A stretch of 64,000 bases of DNA, from positions 372,001 through 436,000 of the forward strand of contig JASGHK010000008.1 in NCBI GenBank assembly GCA_049841135.1, in the 5' to 3' direction. The notes beneath the pieces were generated by a model. It saw only the letters and a list, made by a program, of their open reading frames with translations. It searched no databases and was not told the DNA's origin. Below, in pieces: positions 22,263-30,995 of this stretch (the stretch's first letter is position 1; each line of letters begins with the position of its first letter). The position numbers and the translations under genes are program-made. This stretch comes from JACRCT01 sp049841135 (lineage in GTDB: Bacteria; Myxococcota; Myxococcia; Myxococcales; UBA5297).

Positions 22263-24590
22263 ATGAAGACGTTCTCCTTTTGGCGGGCGGCGGTCGCCGC
22301 GGCCTGCCTGCTCTCCTCGCTCCTGTGGGCCGGCACCGCGACCGCGCAGTGCCACGGCACCATCGCGCCGTACGACGCCTGGGACGGGCTCACCGACTGG
22401 AAGAGCCAGTTCAAGACGGGCCCCAGCACGCTTTCGGTGTTCGACAACGGCAACCAACTCCTCGTCGGCGGCACGAGCAGCTACGGGCTGATGCTGCTGA
22501 CCAACCCGCTCGCGCCCTTCCCCTCGAAGAAGGAGGACCTGTCCACGCACCAAGATTGCACCGGTAGCTCCAGCGACTGCAAAGTCATTGACTCCGCAGG
22601 GGCGGCGGACGGCTCGTACTTCCTTCTGGGCACCAACGGCTGGGGCCTGGGGGCCTGGGTCTTCAAGCTCTCCAACGGCACGTACGTCCCGACAGGCCAC
22701 TTCGACCAGGAAGCCGTCACGGCCGTCGGCGTACACACCACCGGGGCGCGGCACCTGGGCATCTCCAAATCGGCGATGGCGCCGCTACGCGGCCCCATCG
22801 CCGCGGACCTGGACGCGAACCCGGGCAGCCTTGCGACCGCTCTGGCGACGGAAGCCGCCGGCGGCGTCAGCCAGGCCGTCAGCCCGATCGTCTCCGCCGG
22901 GCCCTACATCGTGATGAACGACGGCGCCAACATCTGGGTCGTGAAGGCCGACGAGACGTCCATCGGCGCCTCGGTGCCAGGCTTGTCCTCGGGGCTGCAG
23001 ACGCAAAAGATTCAGCACATCGCACTCAACAACAGCGGGGGCGCCGAGTCGATGTCGTCCTTTGCCGTCGTGGTGGACCCCACCGACAGCTCGCCAACAC
23101 CCCGGGTCTACCTCTTCACCCGCTGGAAGCACATCCTCAACCACACCTTCACCTTCCGGCTGCACGTGATCGATTCGAGCGGCCCGACCCTGGTGGGAGA
23201 GCACACGCCCGGTGGCATGTGGGGCATGGATAGCAACGGCGCCGGCCCCGAGATCGCGGCGTTGACGGTGGGAGGCCAGGCCGTGTTCCTCGGCTGGGCC
23301 GCGGACGGCGACTCGCTGAGCGGCACGGCTCCGACCACCCTCGCGCTCCTCTCGTTCACCCCCTCGACGATGTCGCTCCCGATCGTCACCAACTACGACC
23401 GCCTCCAGTCTCCGCTCAAGGTGGTGGCGCGGATGGCCGTCCGCGCCGGCACCAACGACGCCCAGGTCTACGTCAGCACCGACAAGTCACTGGTGGTCCT
23501 CCCGCTCACCTGCACGGGCCAGGTCACGGACGCCGGCATCATCACCCCGCCCATCGACGGCGGCACCATCTCCAGGCCCGACGCCTCGACGGTCCCGCCC
23601 GACGCCGGCTGCCTCAGCGGCACGGCGTGCACCTCCGCCGACGGTTGCCAGACCGGCAAGACCAACTGCGTCGGCGGCGTTGCCTCCTGCGGCAGCCTCG
23701 TGAACAAGACCGACGGCACCGCCTGCGGCGCGGGGGGCCAGTGCCAGGGCGGCCAGTGCATCGTCTGCCATGAAGGCGAGGCGTGCGATGGCCCCGACGG
23801 CTGCACCGAGGGCGTGCTCTCCTGCGCCGGCGGCCCCACCTGCACCTCGCTCTCGCCCAAGGCGGACGGCTCCGGCTGCGGCACCAACAAGGTCTGCTAC
23901 CAGTCGCAGTGCGTGACCTGCGTCGCCGGCGGCAAGTGCACCTCGGTGGACGGCTGCCAGACCGGGAAGGTCAACTGCTCGACCGGCCAGCCCGCCTGCG
24001 GCGCGCCCTGGACGAACGAAGCGGACGGCACCCTCTGCAGCAGCACCGGCAAGTGCCAGAGCGGCGTCTGCTCGACCTGCAGCCCGGGCGCCGCGTGCTT
24101 CTCGGACAACCACTGCCAGAAGGGCACCATCGCCTGCTCCGGCGGCGCGGTCTGCAGCGGCCTCAAGAACGTCGCCGACGGCACCGCGTGCCCCGGCGGC
24201 CTGTGCAACGCCGGCGCCTGCATCGCCTGTGTCGCCAACCTCCCCTGCGAGACCGCGGACGGCTGCGCCAGCGGCGCCACCAACTGCAACAGCGGCACCG
24301 TCAAGTGCGGCAACCTGATCTTCAAGCCCAACGGGAGCGCGTGCGAGGGCGGCGTCTGCTCCAACGGCATCTGCAAGATCCCCGCGGACGCCGGCGTCCG
24401 GCGAGACGCCTCGATTGCGGCCGGAACGGACGCCGCGGCGCCGGGCGAGGACGCGGGCACGGTGGCGAAGGCCGACACCGGCGGGGGCCAAGTCCCGGCC
24501 CAGGGCTGCGGCTGCCAGAGCGGCATCGGCACCGCCTGGAGCGCTCTCTTCCTGCTGACCGGGGCGACGTTCCTGCGGCGGCGGCGCTAG
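22263..24590 (+). CDS. MYXO-CTERM Cys-rich surface protein
   Basis: A 775-residue secreted protein: signal peptide (ends ATAQC), an N-terminal beta-rich region of about 420 residues, then Cys-rich modules (CxxGxxCxxxDGCxxGxxxC) from about 440 to 700, a low-complexity Asp/Ala stretch, and a tail GCGCQS + hydrophobic helix + RRRR. That tail is the MYXO-CTERM signal, known to direct sorting and processing of surface proteins in Myxococcota. AGGGGTGG precedes the ATG. It closes the five-gene unit begun by the kinase, next to the giant Cys-rich lipoprotein with which it shares a disulfide-rich style. Confidence 0.85.
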   Translation: MKTFSFWRAAVAAACLLSSLLWAGTATAQCHGTIAPYDAWDGLTDWKSQFKTGPSTLSVFDNGNQLLVGGTSSYGLMLLTNPLAPFPSKKEDLSTHQDCTGSSSDCKVIDSAGAADGSYFLLGTNGWGLGAWVFKLSNGTYVPTGHFDQEAVTAVGVHTTGARHLGISKSAMAPLRGPIAADLDANPGSLATALATEAAGGVSQAVSPIVSAGPYIVMNDGANIWVVKADETSIGASVPGLSSGLQTQKIQHIALNNSGGAESMSSFAVVVDPTDSSPTPRVYLFTRWKHILNHTFTFRLHVIDSSGPTLVGEHTPGGMWGMDSNGAGPEIAALTVGGQAVFLGWAADGDSLSGTAPTTLALLSFTPSTMSLPIVTNYDRLQSPLKVVARMAVRAGTNDAQVYVSTDKSLVVLPLTCTGQVTDAGIITPPIDGGTISRPDASTVPPDAGCLSGTACTSADGCQTGKTNCVGGVASCGSLVNKTDGTACGAGGQCQGGQCIVCHEGEACDGPDGCTEGVLSCAGGPTCTSLSPKADGSGCGTNKVCYQSQCVTCVAGGKCTSVDGCQTGKVNCSTGQPACGAPWTNEADGTLCSSTGKCQSGVCSTCSPGAACFSDNHCQKGTIACSGGAVCSGLKNVADGTACPGGLCNAGACIACVANLPCETADGCASGATNCNSGTVKCGNLIFKPNGSACEGGVCSNGICKIPADAGVRRDASIAAGTDAAAPGEDAGTVAKADTGGGQVPAQGCGCQSGIGTAWSALFLLTGATFLRRRR

Positions 24591-24677
24591 CGCCCACTTC
24601 GGCTTCCGCTCGTCGAGGGCACAACCCGGCGGTCGTCTTCGCTCCCGTGCTGGACGGGCTCGCGTGAGGAGCATCCG

Positions 24678-25382
24678 ATGCCAGCCGAAGGAGCGGAATG
24701 CGCGGCGGTCGCCTGGCTGCAAGGCACGACGCACGCCGAGTACGAGGACGCCTTCGCGCTGCTCGTTCGGTCCACGCCCCGGGTTGCCGGCGCCGGTCGC
24801 GGCGAGGTCCTGGCAGTCTTCGATGGGGTGACGACGACGCCGATGGGACGGCAGGCAGCGCAGGAGATGGTCCGCCAGCTCGAGCGCTTCTTCCTCGAGC
24901 CGGACCGACATCCAGCGAACGAGGACGGGCTGCGGACGCTCTTGGCGCACGCCAACGACCTCGTCTCAGCGTGGCAGGCGCCTCCTCAGGTCGCCGGCGC
25001 CTGCGCGGGCACGGTGGTCTGGGTCAACGGCCCGTTGGCCAAGGTCTTCCACGCCGGTGACACCGGAGCCGTTCTGCTCCGTGGCAGCGCCGCCGAGCCA
25101 CTCGTGGAGAGCGGAGCCAGAGGGGCGCCCCTGCGCCACTTCTTCGGCAAGGGCCCGCTGCTCTGCATGGCCGAGGCGACCGTCGCCCTCGATGAGGGCG
25201 ACCTCCTGATGCTCTACTCCGACGGGCTTACCAAGACGTTCGAGCCCGCCGAGGCGGGCCGCCGCGCGATCGCGCTCCTCGCCGGTGACGCCGACCTCCG
25301 GAGCGCCGCTGAGGCGCTTGCGGGCGAGGCCCGCCGATGCGGCTCGCAGGACGACATCACCGTCGCCCTCTGGGCGGCCTGA
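24678..25382 (+). CDS. PP2C-family protein phosphatase
   Basis: A 234-residue cytoplasmic phosphatase with the metal-binding aspartates of the PPM fold: YEDAF near the start, AVFDGV, a GTVVWVNG strand, HAGDTGAVLL, LYSDGLT and the final QDDITVALW. Such enzymes remove phosphate from Ser/Thr kinase targets. It lies 88 bp after the kinase-led operon on the same strand and may oppose that kinase; this pairing is inferred. The DG and DD metal ligands are intact. Confidence 0.88.
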   Translation: MPAEGAECAAVAWLQGTTHAEYEDAFALLVRSTPRVAGAGRGEVLAVFDGVTTTPMGRQAAQEMVRQLERFFLEPDRHPANEDGLRTLLAHANDLVSAWQAPPQVAGACAGTVVWVNGPLAKVFHAGDTGAVLLRGSAAEPLVESGARGAPLRHFFGKGPLLCMAEATVALDEGDLLMLYSDGLTKTFEPAEAGRRAIALLAGDADLRSAAEALAGEARRCGSQDDITVALWAA

Positions 25383-25415
25383 ACAGCCAAGAACGCCTCG
25401 CAAACACCAAAAGAA

Positions 25416-25444
25416 GCGCCGCGGCGATCTGCTCGCCGCGGCGC
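25416..25444 (-). terminator. intrinsic terminator between convergent genes
   Basis: GCGCCGCGGCGA and TCGCCGCGGCGC form a perfect 12-bp stem with a 5-nt loop. Read on the minus strand it is followed by TTCTTTTGG, so it mainly serves the GAPDH-PGK gene; on the plus strand it lies 33 bp past the phosphatase stop. Confidence 0.75.
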
Positions 25445-25492
25445 CTCGATCCAGTCACGCCGGCACGAGGCCGGCGATCCGTCTAGCGCTGC

Positions 25493-27790
25493 CTACTTCA
25501 GGTCCAGCGCGGCCACGCCGGGGAGGAACTTGCCCTCGAACATCTCGAGCGAGGCGCCGCCGCCGGTGCTGACGTGGGTGACCTTGGTGTCGAAGCCCAT
25601 CTGGCGGATGGCCGCGGCCGAGTCGCCGCCGCCGACGATGGTCATGGCGCCCTTGCCGGTCGCCTCGGCGATGGCCTTGGCGACGGCCAGGGTGCCCTCG
25701 TCGAAGCCCTTCATCTCGAACACGCCCATCGGGCCGTTCCAGAAGACGGTCTTCGCGCCGGCGATGGTCTTGGCGTAAAGGTCGCGGGTACGCGGGCCGA
25801 TGTCGACGCCCATCCAGCCGTCCTCGAGGACCTCGACGGGCTTGGACGGGGAGCCGGCCGCCACCTTCTGCGTGGCGACGTGGTCCAGCGGCAGGACGAT
25901 CTTCTTCCCCTTGGCCTTGGCCAGGTCGAGGATCTCCGTCGCCATCTTCAGGACCTGCTTCTCGTTGCCCTTCTTGTCGACGACCACCTTCTCGTACTTG
26001 CTGGAGCCGACGTCCTTGCCCATGGCCTTCATGAACGTGTAGGCCATCGCGCCGCCGACGAGGACCTCGTCGACCAGGCTCAGGAGGTTCTTGATGACGA
26101 AGAGCTTGTCGCTGACCTTGGCGCCGCCGAGGACGGCCACGAACGGACGGCCGGGGTTCTTGAGCGCCTTGTTGATGACGTCGACTTCCTTCTGGACCAG
26201 GTAACCGGCCACGCCGCCCTTGAGCAGCTTGGGCACGCCGGTCATCGACGCGGCGTCGCGGTGGCTGGTGCCGAAGGCGTCGTTGACGTAGAGGTCGGCG
26301 AGCTTGGCCAGCTGGGCGCTGAACTTCTCGTCGTTGGCGGCCTCGCCCTTGTAGAAGCGCAGGTTCTCGAGCAGCGCGACCTCGCCGTCCTTGAGCTCGG
26401 CGACGGCCTTCTCCGCCTTCTCGCCAACGCAGTCCTCGACGAACTTCACGCTCTTGCCCAGGTGCTTGGCGAGCACCTCGGAGCAGGCCTTGAGGCTGAA
26501 CTCGGCCTCGTAGCCCTTCTCGGCCGGGCGGCCCAGGTGGCTGGCCAGGACGACCTTGGCGCCGGAGTCCATCGCCTTCTTGATCGTCGGGATGGCGCTG
26601 ACGATGCGGAAGTCGTCGGTGACCTTGCCGCCCTCCATCGGGACGTTGAAGTCGACGCGGATGAAGACCCGCTTGCCCTTCATGTTGAGGTCGTCGATGG
26701 ACTTGGTCTGGATGCTGTCGCCGGCGTTCACGCCGAGCTTGGCCATGTGCAGCGTCAGGTCGACGACGCGCATCGAGTAGCCCCACTCGTTGTCGTACCA
26801 GCTGACGACCTTGAAGAAGCGCTTCTCACCCTTGAGGTTGTTCTCCAGGGTCGCCTTGGCGTCGTAGATGGACGAGCGGTTGTCGTGCACGAAGTCCGTG
26901 GAGACGAGCTCCTCGGAGGTCACGCCCAGGATGTCCTTCAAGTAGGTCTGGGAGGCGTTCTTGAGCGCCTTGTCGATCTCGTCGATGGAGGTGTCCTTCG
27001 CGGTGCGGAAGGTCAGGTCCACCACCGAGACGTCCGGGGTCGGCACGCGGAAGGCCATACCGGTGAGCTTGCCCTTGGTGGCCGGGAGCACCTCGCCGAC
27101 GGCCTTCGCGGCGCCGGTGGAGGACGGGATGATGTTCACCGCCGCGGCGCGGCCGCCACGCCAGTCCTTCTTCGACGGACCGTCGACCGTCTTCTGGGTC
27201 GCGGTGTAGGCGTGGATGGTGGTCATCAGGCCGGTCTCGATGCCGAACTCCTTCATCAGCACGTGGACGACCGGGGCCAGGCAGTTGGTGGTGCAGCTGG
27301 CGTTGGAGACGATGTGATGCTTGCGGGGGTCGTACTCGTCGTGGTTGACGCCCATGACGATGGTCTTCACGTCCACGCCCTTGCCCGGGGCGGAGATGAT
27401 GACCTTCTTGGCGCCGGCGGCGAGGTGGCCGCGCGCGAGGTCGGACTCGGTGAAGAGGCCGGTGGCCTCGATGACGATCTCCACGCCCATCTGCTTCCAG
27501 GGCAGCAGCGAGAGGTCCTTGGGCGCCGGCAGGCACTTGATCTTGCAGCCGCCGACCACGACGACGTCGTTCTCCTTGGCGTCCGGCGAGTTCTTCTCGG
27601 TGCGGATCTCGCCCTTGAAGCGGCCGTGCACGGAGTCGTACTTGAGCTGGTAGGCGAAGTAGTCGGCGTCGGTGGAGACGTCGACGCAAGCGACGACGTC
27701 GATCTCCTTGCCGAGCACGCCCTTCTCCAGCATGGCGCTGACGACCTGGCGGCCGATGCGGCCGAAACCGTTGATTGCGACTTTCACCAT
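25493..27790 (-). CDS. bifunctional GAPDH-phosphoglycerate kinase fusion
   Basis: One uninterrupted 765-residue frame joins two consecutive glycolytic enzymes. Residues 1 to about 350 are class I GAPDH: NAD loop INGFGRIGR, active-site SNASCTTNCLAP, HAYTATQ and WYDNEWGYS. Residues about 362-765 are complete PGK: VFIRVDFNVP, SHLGRP, ENLRFYKGE, FWNGPMGVFE, GGGDSAAA and STGGGASLE. The join (MAKLGVNAGDSIQTKSIDDL) has no stop, no internal ribosome binding site and no missing core on either side. The product of GAPDH, 1,3-bisphosphoglycerate, is the substrate of PGK, so channelling or fixed stoichiometry is plausible. A GTG at codon 354 could in theory start separate PGK. Start ATG 27790 follows GCGAGG. 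PGK-triosephosphate isomerase fusion is the known bacterial precedent. Confidence 0.93.
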   Translation of the reverse strand: MVKVAINGFGRIGRQVVSAMLEKGVLGKEIDVVACVDVSTDADYFAYQLKYDSVHGRFKGEIRTEKNSPDAKENDVVVVGGCKIKCLPAPKDLSLLPWKQMGVEIVIEATGLFTESDLARGHLAAGAKKVIISAPGKGVDVKTIVMGVNHDEYDPRKHHIVSNASCTTNCLAPVVHVLMKEFGIETGLMTTIHAYTATQKTVDGPSKKDWRGGRAAAVNIIPSSTGAAKAVGEVLPATKGKLTGMAFRVPTPDVSVVDLTFRTAKDTSIDEIDKALKNASQTYLKDILGVTSEELVSTDFVHDNRSSIYDAKATLENNLKGEKRFFKVVSWYDNEWGYSMRVVDLTLHMAKLGVNAGDSIQTKSIDDLNMKGKRVFIRVDFNVPMEGGKVTDDFRIVSAIPTIKKAMDSGAKVVLASHLGRPAEKGYEAEFSLKACSEVLAKHLGKSVKFVEDCVGEKAEKAVAELKDGEVALLENLRFYKGEAANDEKFSAQLAKLADLYVNDAFGTSHRDAASMTGVPKLLKGGVAGYLVQKEVDVINKALKNPGRPFVAVLGGAKVSDKLFVIKNLLSLVDEVLVGGAMAYTFMKAMGKDVGSSKYEKVVVDKKGNEKQVLKMATEILDLAKAKGKKIVLPLDHVATQKVAAGSPSKPVEVLEDGWMGVDIGPRTRDLYAKTIAGAKTVFWNGPMGVFEMKGFDEGTLAVAKAIAEATGKGAMTIVGGGDSAAAIRQMGFDTKVTHVSTGGGASLEMFEGKFLPGVAALDLK

Positions 27791-27899
27791 GGGTTACCTC
27801 GCGACTTTCCTTCAGGTTGTGGGAAGAAGACGCGCTGGATGCCTACCGCACTTTGGGCCCGCCTGACAACCGAGCGCTTGCCTGCCGAAACAGGTCGCC

Positions 27900-27914
27900 G
27901 TTCGGGAACCGAAC
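27900..27914. promoter_or_regulatory. inverted repeat, possible operator
   Basis: GTTCGG and CCGAAC, perfect 6-bp arms with a 3-nt centre, about 110-124 bp upstream of the GAPDH-PGK start. Position fits a repressor or activator site; no protein can be assigned. Confidence 0.3.
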
Positions 27915-28098
27915 GATAGGGGCGGCCGTCCAAAAACCCCAGCGGCGGCCACCACTTAGCCTGCCCCCCGACGTGCCGCCCGGGGAACACTCGGACGCGC
28001 GCGAGGAGCCTGGCTTCTCACGCGGACAGCAAGGGTTGTCGGACGTGAGTCAAAAATGCGGCACTACGCTCGGCGGGCGGGCCGCGGCGCTCGCTCGG

Positions 28099-28217
28099 GT
28101 GGACGAAGTGGACGTCGTGGACTTGGGTGGACAAGGCCGCGGCACCGACCTCGTCGGCAACGTCTGGTCCACCAAGTCCACCAAGTCCACCAAGTCCACC
28201 AAGTCCTCTCCGTCCAC
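28099..28217. repeat. minisatellite forming a large inverted structure
   Basis: Four GTGGAC motifs (28099, 28108, 28117, 28127) at 9-10 bp spacing face five GTCCAC motifs (28167, 28176, 28185, 28194, 28212). The right arm contains four exact copies of ACCAAGTCC (28171-28206). The arms can pair into a long imperfect hairpin just after the stop of the propeller lipoprotein gene. Confidence 0.8.
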
Positions 28218-28244
28218 CCAGCCCAGCGCTCTGGCTTCGGGAGC

Positions 28245-29654
28245 CTACGGTCCGTCGTACACGCCGACCGTCCCGCGCTTGAACGACACGACGATGCGCC
28301 GCTGAGCCCCCGAGCGATCGACCTGGATGTCGGGAATTTCGCCGCCTGGGAGGCCAACCACGCTCCAGTCCGTGAAGACGCCCGCCTGAATCCGCGTGAG
28401 CCCGCCCGTTCTCCCGCCGACCCAGACCGAGCCGTCCAGCGGGTCGACCGCGACCGAGGAGACCTGGGCGGGCGTCTTGAAGAACTCCACCGTGCCGTCC
28501 GTCTTGCGATGCGCCAGGCCATTGGTGGACGAGCTTATCCAGAGCGAGCCGTCCAGGCCCATGGCCATCCCCGAGACGTAATCGTCGGTGCGCTGGCTCG
28601 GGCGCGAGTCCGAGGGTAGCGGGTCCTTCCACCAGTCGAGGGAGAACCGGGCTTGTTTGTCGGTTCCCTGGTCCTCGCAGTCGAAGAAATTCAGGCCACC
28701 GACCCCAGCGAAGCAGCTCATCGAGCGGTGGATGCCGCCGATCCACGCCGTGCCGGTGGAGTCCACCGTCAGGCCGTAGTAGCCGCCGGTAAGCGCGACC
28801 TCGGTGGTGCTGTCCTCGTACTTGTAGCCGTTGAGAATCGGGTGGGCGTGCTCCCAAACCTGGGTGCTTGTGGCATTTCCCCATGCGTAGCCGTGGTTGG
28901 CACCGAACCAGACACCATTCGTCTTCTTGTCGTAGCGGATGCGGTAGACCTTGCAGAGCTTCTCGCGGCCGGCAGGCTCGGCAGGGACGAAGTCGGGCGG
29001 GCTGGAGATGTCGTAGTGCGAGACCGCAATCCCGCTTGCGGTGAGGGACACTCGGTCGGCGTCACCGCTCTTGTAGATGTTCGGGTCCGGGTTCGGGCCG
29101 TCCCAGTTGTCCTCGCAGCCCACGGCGCCGGGCGGGTCGGAGCCCTCGTAGCCTACGAACGCCGTGCCAGCGGGCCCGCCTGCGACCGAGATGACGTTGA
29201 GGTCATAAGACGTCACCGGCCCCTGCTTCGAGCCCGGGTAGGGCTCGCCCCATGGGTGGAGCCCCTCCGCCAGGCCGAAGTGCTGGTAGCGGGTCGTGCC
29301 CGACTTCATGACGAACAGGCCGCTCTGCCCGCCGGCGACCCAGAGGTTCCCGCCCTCGTCCACGGTCGCGCCAAAGACCTGCCCGGGACCTCCGTTGCCG
29401 GTCCCAAAGAAGGTCCACCCCTGCAAGGTGGGCTGAACGATGGTCGCGTCCGGACCTGGCGCCGCCGCATCCGGGGGCTCCTCGGCAGCATCCGGGATTC
29501 CCGCGTCGAATCCTGAGTCCACCGCGGGGATTGCGCCGTCCTGCTCGCTGACGATCCCCGCCGCGTCCAGCGCCCCGCTCGAGCCGCCGGAGCTGCACGC
29601 GCCGACGATGACGACGAGCCCGCCCAACGCCGCCCACACCGCTGCCCGCGCCAT
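28245..29654 (-). CDS. propeller-type lipoprotein
   Basis: A 469-residue lipoprotein (VVIVGAC). After an Asp/Pro/Ala-rich spacer come beta-propeller blades of the type seen in two-component-regulator propellers: VDEGGNLWVAGGQSGLF, VDSTGTAWIGGIH, MGLDGSLWISSSTNGL, VDPLDGSVWVGGRTGGL. Probably an outer-membrane or periplasmic binding scaffold; ligand unknown. ATG 29654 follows GGGAGGGCGG and places the lipobox correctly. Confidence 0.78.
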   Translation of the reverse strand: MARAAVWAALGGLVVIVGACSSGGSSGALDAAGIVSEQDGAIPAVDSGFDAGIPDAAEEPPDAAAPGPDATIVQPTLQGWTFFGTGNGGPGQVFGATVDEGGNLWVAGGQSGLFVMKSGTTRYQHFGLAEGLHPWGEPYPGSKQGPVTSYDLNVISVAGGPAGTAFVGYEGSDPPGAVGCEDNWDGPNPDPNIYKSGDADRVSLTASGIAVSHYDISSPPDFVPAEPAGREKLCKVYRIRYDKKTNGVWFGANHGYAWGNATSTQVWEHAHPILNGYKYEDSTTEVALTGGYYGLTVDSTGTAWIGGIHRSMSCFAGVGGLNFFDCEDQGTDKQARFSLDWWKDPLPSDSRPSQRTDDYVSGMAMGLDGSLWISSSTNGLAHRKTDGTVEFFKTPAQVSSVAVDPLDGSVWVGGRTGGLTRIQAGVFTDWSVVGLPGGEIPDIQVDRSGAQRRIVVSFKRGTVGVYDGP

Positions 29655-29950
29655 CGCCGCCCTCCCCTGCACCTCCCGGAAACCTGTCCCCCGGCCGCGC
29701 CGCCGGCAAGCGACGGACCACCTCCGCGGCTGGTCGGCTGCCTGGCTGCCCCGTCCGGTACTCTCCGGTCAGCCCTCCGCCTCGAGCGAGACAACCACCA
29801 CCACCCCGCCGAAGACGACCGCGCCCGGGAACGAGTTCCAGCGCACCTGGGAGCGCATCCAGAGATCGTCCCAGCGCTCGAAGTAGGAGCCGTCCGCTGG
29901 GGTCCGCGCGCTACAATGCCGGCCGCTCGACGCCCCGGGGGCCCGCCGCC
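29655..29950. other. intergenic region between divergent genes
   Basis: About 296 bp that should hold the promoters of the propeller lipoprotein (minus) and zinc-ribbon protein (plus). A minus-strand frame ending at 29769 reads like a membrane-helix tail (WNSFPGAVVFGGVVVVVS) but has no convincing start, so it is not called. Confidence 0.4.
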
Positions 29951-30673
29951 ATGGACATCAACGCGCTTCGCTGTCGGAACTGCGGAGCGACCATCGACTC
30001 GCGCGACGTCCACGAGGACCTCGCCATCGCCAAGTGCCGGTACTGCAGCACAGTGCTGGACCTCGCTCGCCGTGACCCCGCGGGTGAAGGCCCGGCCACT
30101 GCTCGCCCCGGCCGCGCCTCGGTCCCCATGCCCGAGCGGTTCAGCGTGGACGAGGGCCCCGGAGGCCTCTCCATCGAGTGGCGCTGGTTCACGTTCAAGA
30201 CGATCTTCCTGATCTTCTTCTGCCTCTTCTGGGACGGCTTCCTCGTCGTCTGGTACCAGTCCGCCTTCACCGACCGCGAGTGGGTGGCCATCCTCTTCCC
30301 CGTCCTCCACGTCGCCGTCGGCGTCAGCATGACCTGGACCGCCATCGCCCAGCTCTTCAACCGCACGCGCATCGTGGCCTCCCGTGGCTCCCTGCGCATC
30401 CAGCACAGCCCGCTGCCGTGGCCGGGCAACCGCGTGCTCAAGCTCTCCGACATCGACCAGCTCTTCTGCGACGAGACCGTGCACAAGGGCGACGACTCCA
30501 CGACGTACACCTACAACTTGCGCGCGATGCTTCACGGCACCAGCAAGCGCCTCAAGCTCATCGGCAGCCTCGACCGCCCCGACCAGGCGCTCTTCCTGGA
30601 GCAACAGCTCGAGCGCTTCCTGGGCATCGAGGACCGGCCCGTCCACGGCGAGCTGTCCAAGGGCCCGCTTTAG
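29951..30673 (+). CDS. zinc-ribbon membrane protein
   Basis: A 240-residue protein. The N-terminus is a zinc ribbon (CRNCG ... CRYCST), followed by a Pro/Ala linker and two closely spaced hydrophobic segments (FKTIFLIFFCLFWDGFLVVW and WVAILFPVLHVAVGVSMTW). The C-terminal cytoplasmic part is beta-rich (VLKLSDIDQLFC, LRAMLHGTSKRLKLIG) and looks like a PH-type fold. Function unknown. Confidence 0.72.
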   Translation: MDINALRCRNCGATIDSRDVHEDLAIAKCRYCSTVLDLARRDPAGEGPATARPGRASVPMPERFSVDEGPGGLSIEWRWFTFKTIFLIFFCLFWDGFLVVWYQSAFTDREWVAILFPVLHVAVGVSMTWTAIAQLFNRTRIVASRGSLRIQHSPLPWPGNRVLKLSDIDQLFCDETVHKGDDSTTYTYNLRAMLHGTSKRLKLIGSLDRPDQALFLEQQLERFLGIEDRPVHGELSKGPL

Positions 30674-30995
30674 CGCGCCGGCCCACCCCCTGCCCCTCCC
30701 ATACTGCGGGAGGGGTTTCGCTCCTCGCCTTCGGCCGCCCTGGCCGGAGCTCTCTACCCACCGGTCCCACGGGCCCGCGCCAGGCTGACGACGCCCCGGG
30801 CAAGCTCCTTTCCGCCTCCCGCTCGGAGCTGTCGAGACTTGAACGAAACGTCGAAGGCCCAGTCGCATCCTTAGGTGGCAGCAGCGGCGCGCAGCTCCGG
30901 TCCAGTCGGACAGGCGCGGCAGCGCGTCGGCTCGTGAGGGGGACCTCGATCTTTCGGCCGCGCGGCAACGCACGGCCTGGAGCTACCGGCGCGCC
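30674..30995. other. 322-bp intergenic region
   Basis: Apart from the terminator-like hairpin at 30693-30715, nothing is recognised. It should contain the promoter of the phosphotransferase gene. Confidence 0.5.
30693..30715 (+). terminator. terminator-like hairpin
   Basis: CCCCTCCC and GGGAGGGG form a perfect 8-bp stem with a 7-nt loop followed by TTTCGCT, 19 bp after the zinc-ribbon gene stop. Confidence 0.65.

Larger units (their letters stand above)
27791..28244. other. 454-bp intergenic region upstream of the GAPDH-PGK gene
   Basis: No gene is supported. It should hold the glycolytic gene promoter; a GTTCGG-GAA-CCGAAC inverted repeat lies at 27900-27914. Its right half contains the GTGGAC/GTCCAC minisatellite structure downstream of the propeller lipoprotein gene. 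Confidence 0.6.

Noticed and set aside
28171..28206. Direct repeats resembling a CRISPR or phage attachment site
   Set aside because: The unit is only 9 bp with no spacers, and no integrase or phage gene is near; it is a minisatellite.
27991..28244. A coding frame across the GTCCAC repeats
   Set aside because: Its peptide is simple Ser/Thr/Lys repetition produced by the minisatellite, without a start signal.
29769..29890. Minus-strand frame ending WNSFPGAVVFGGVVVVVS, looking like a membrane tail
   Set aside because: No start codon with a ribosome binding site and only about 40 codons before the sense becomes unlikely; kept as a note in the intergenic entry.
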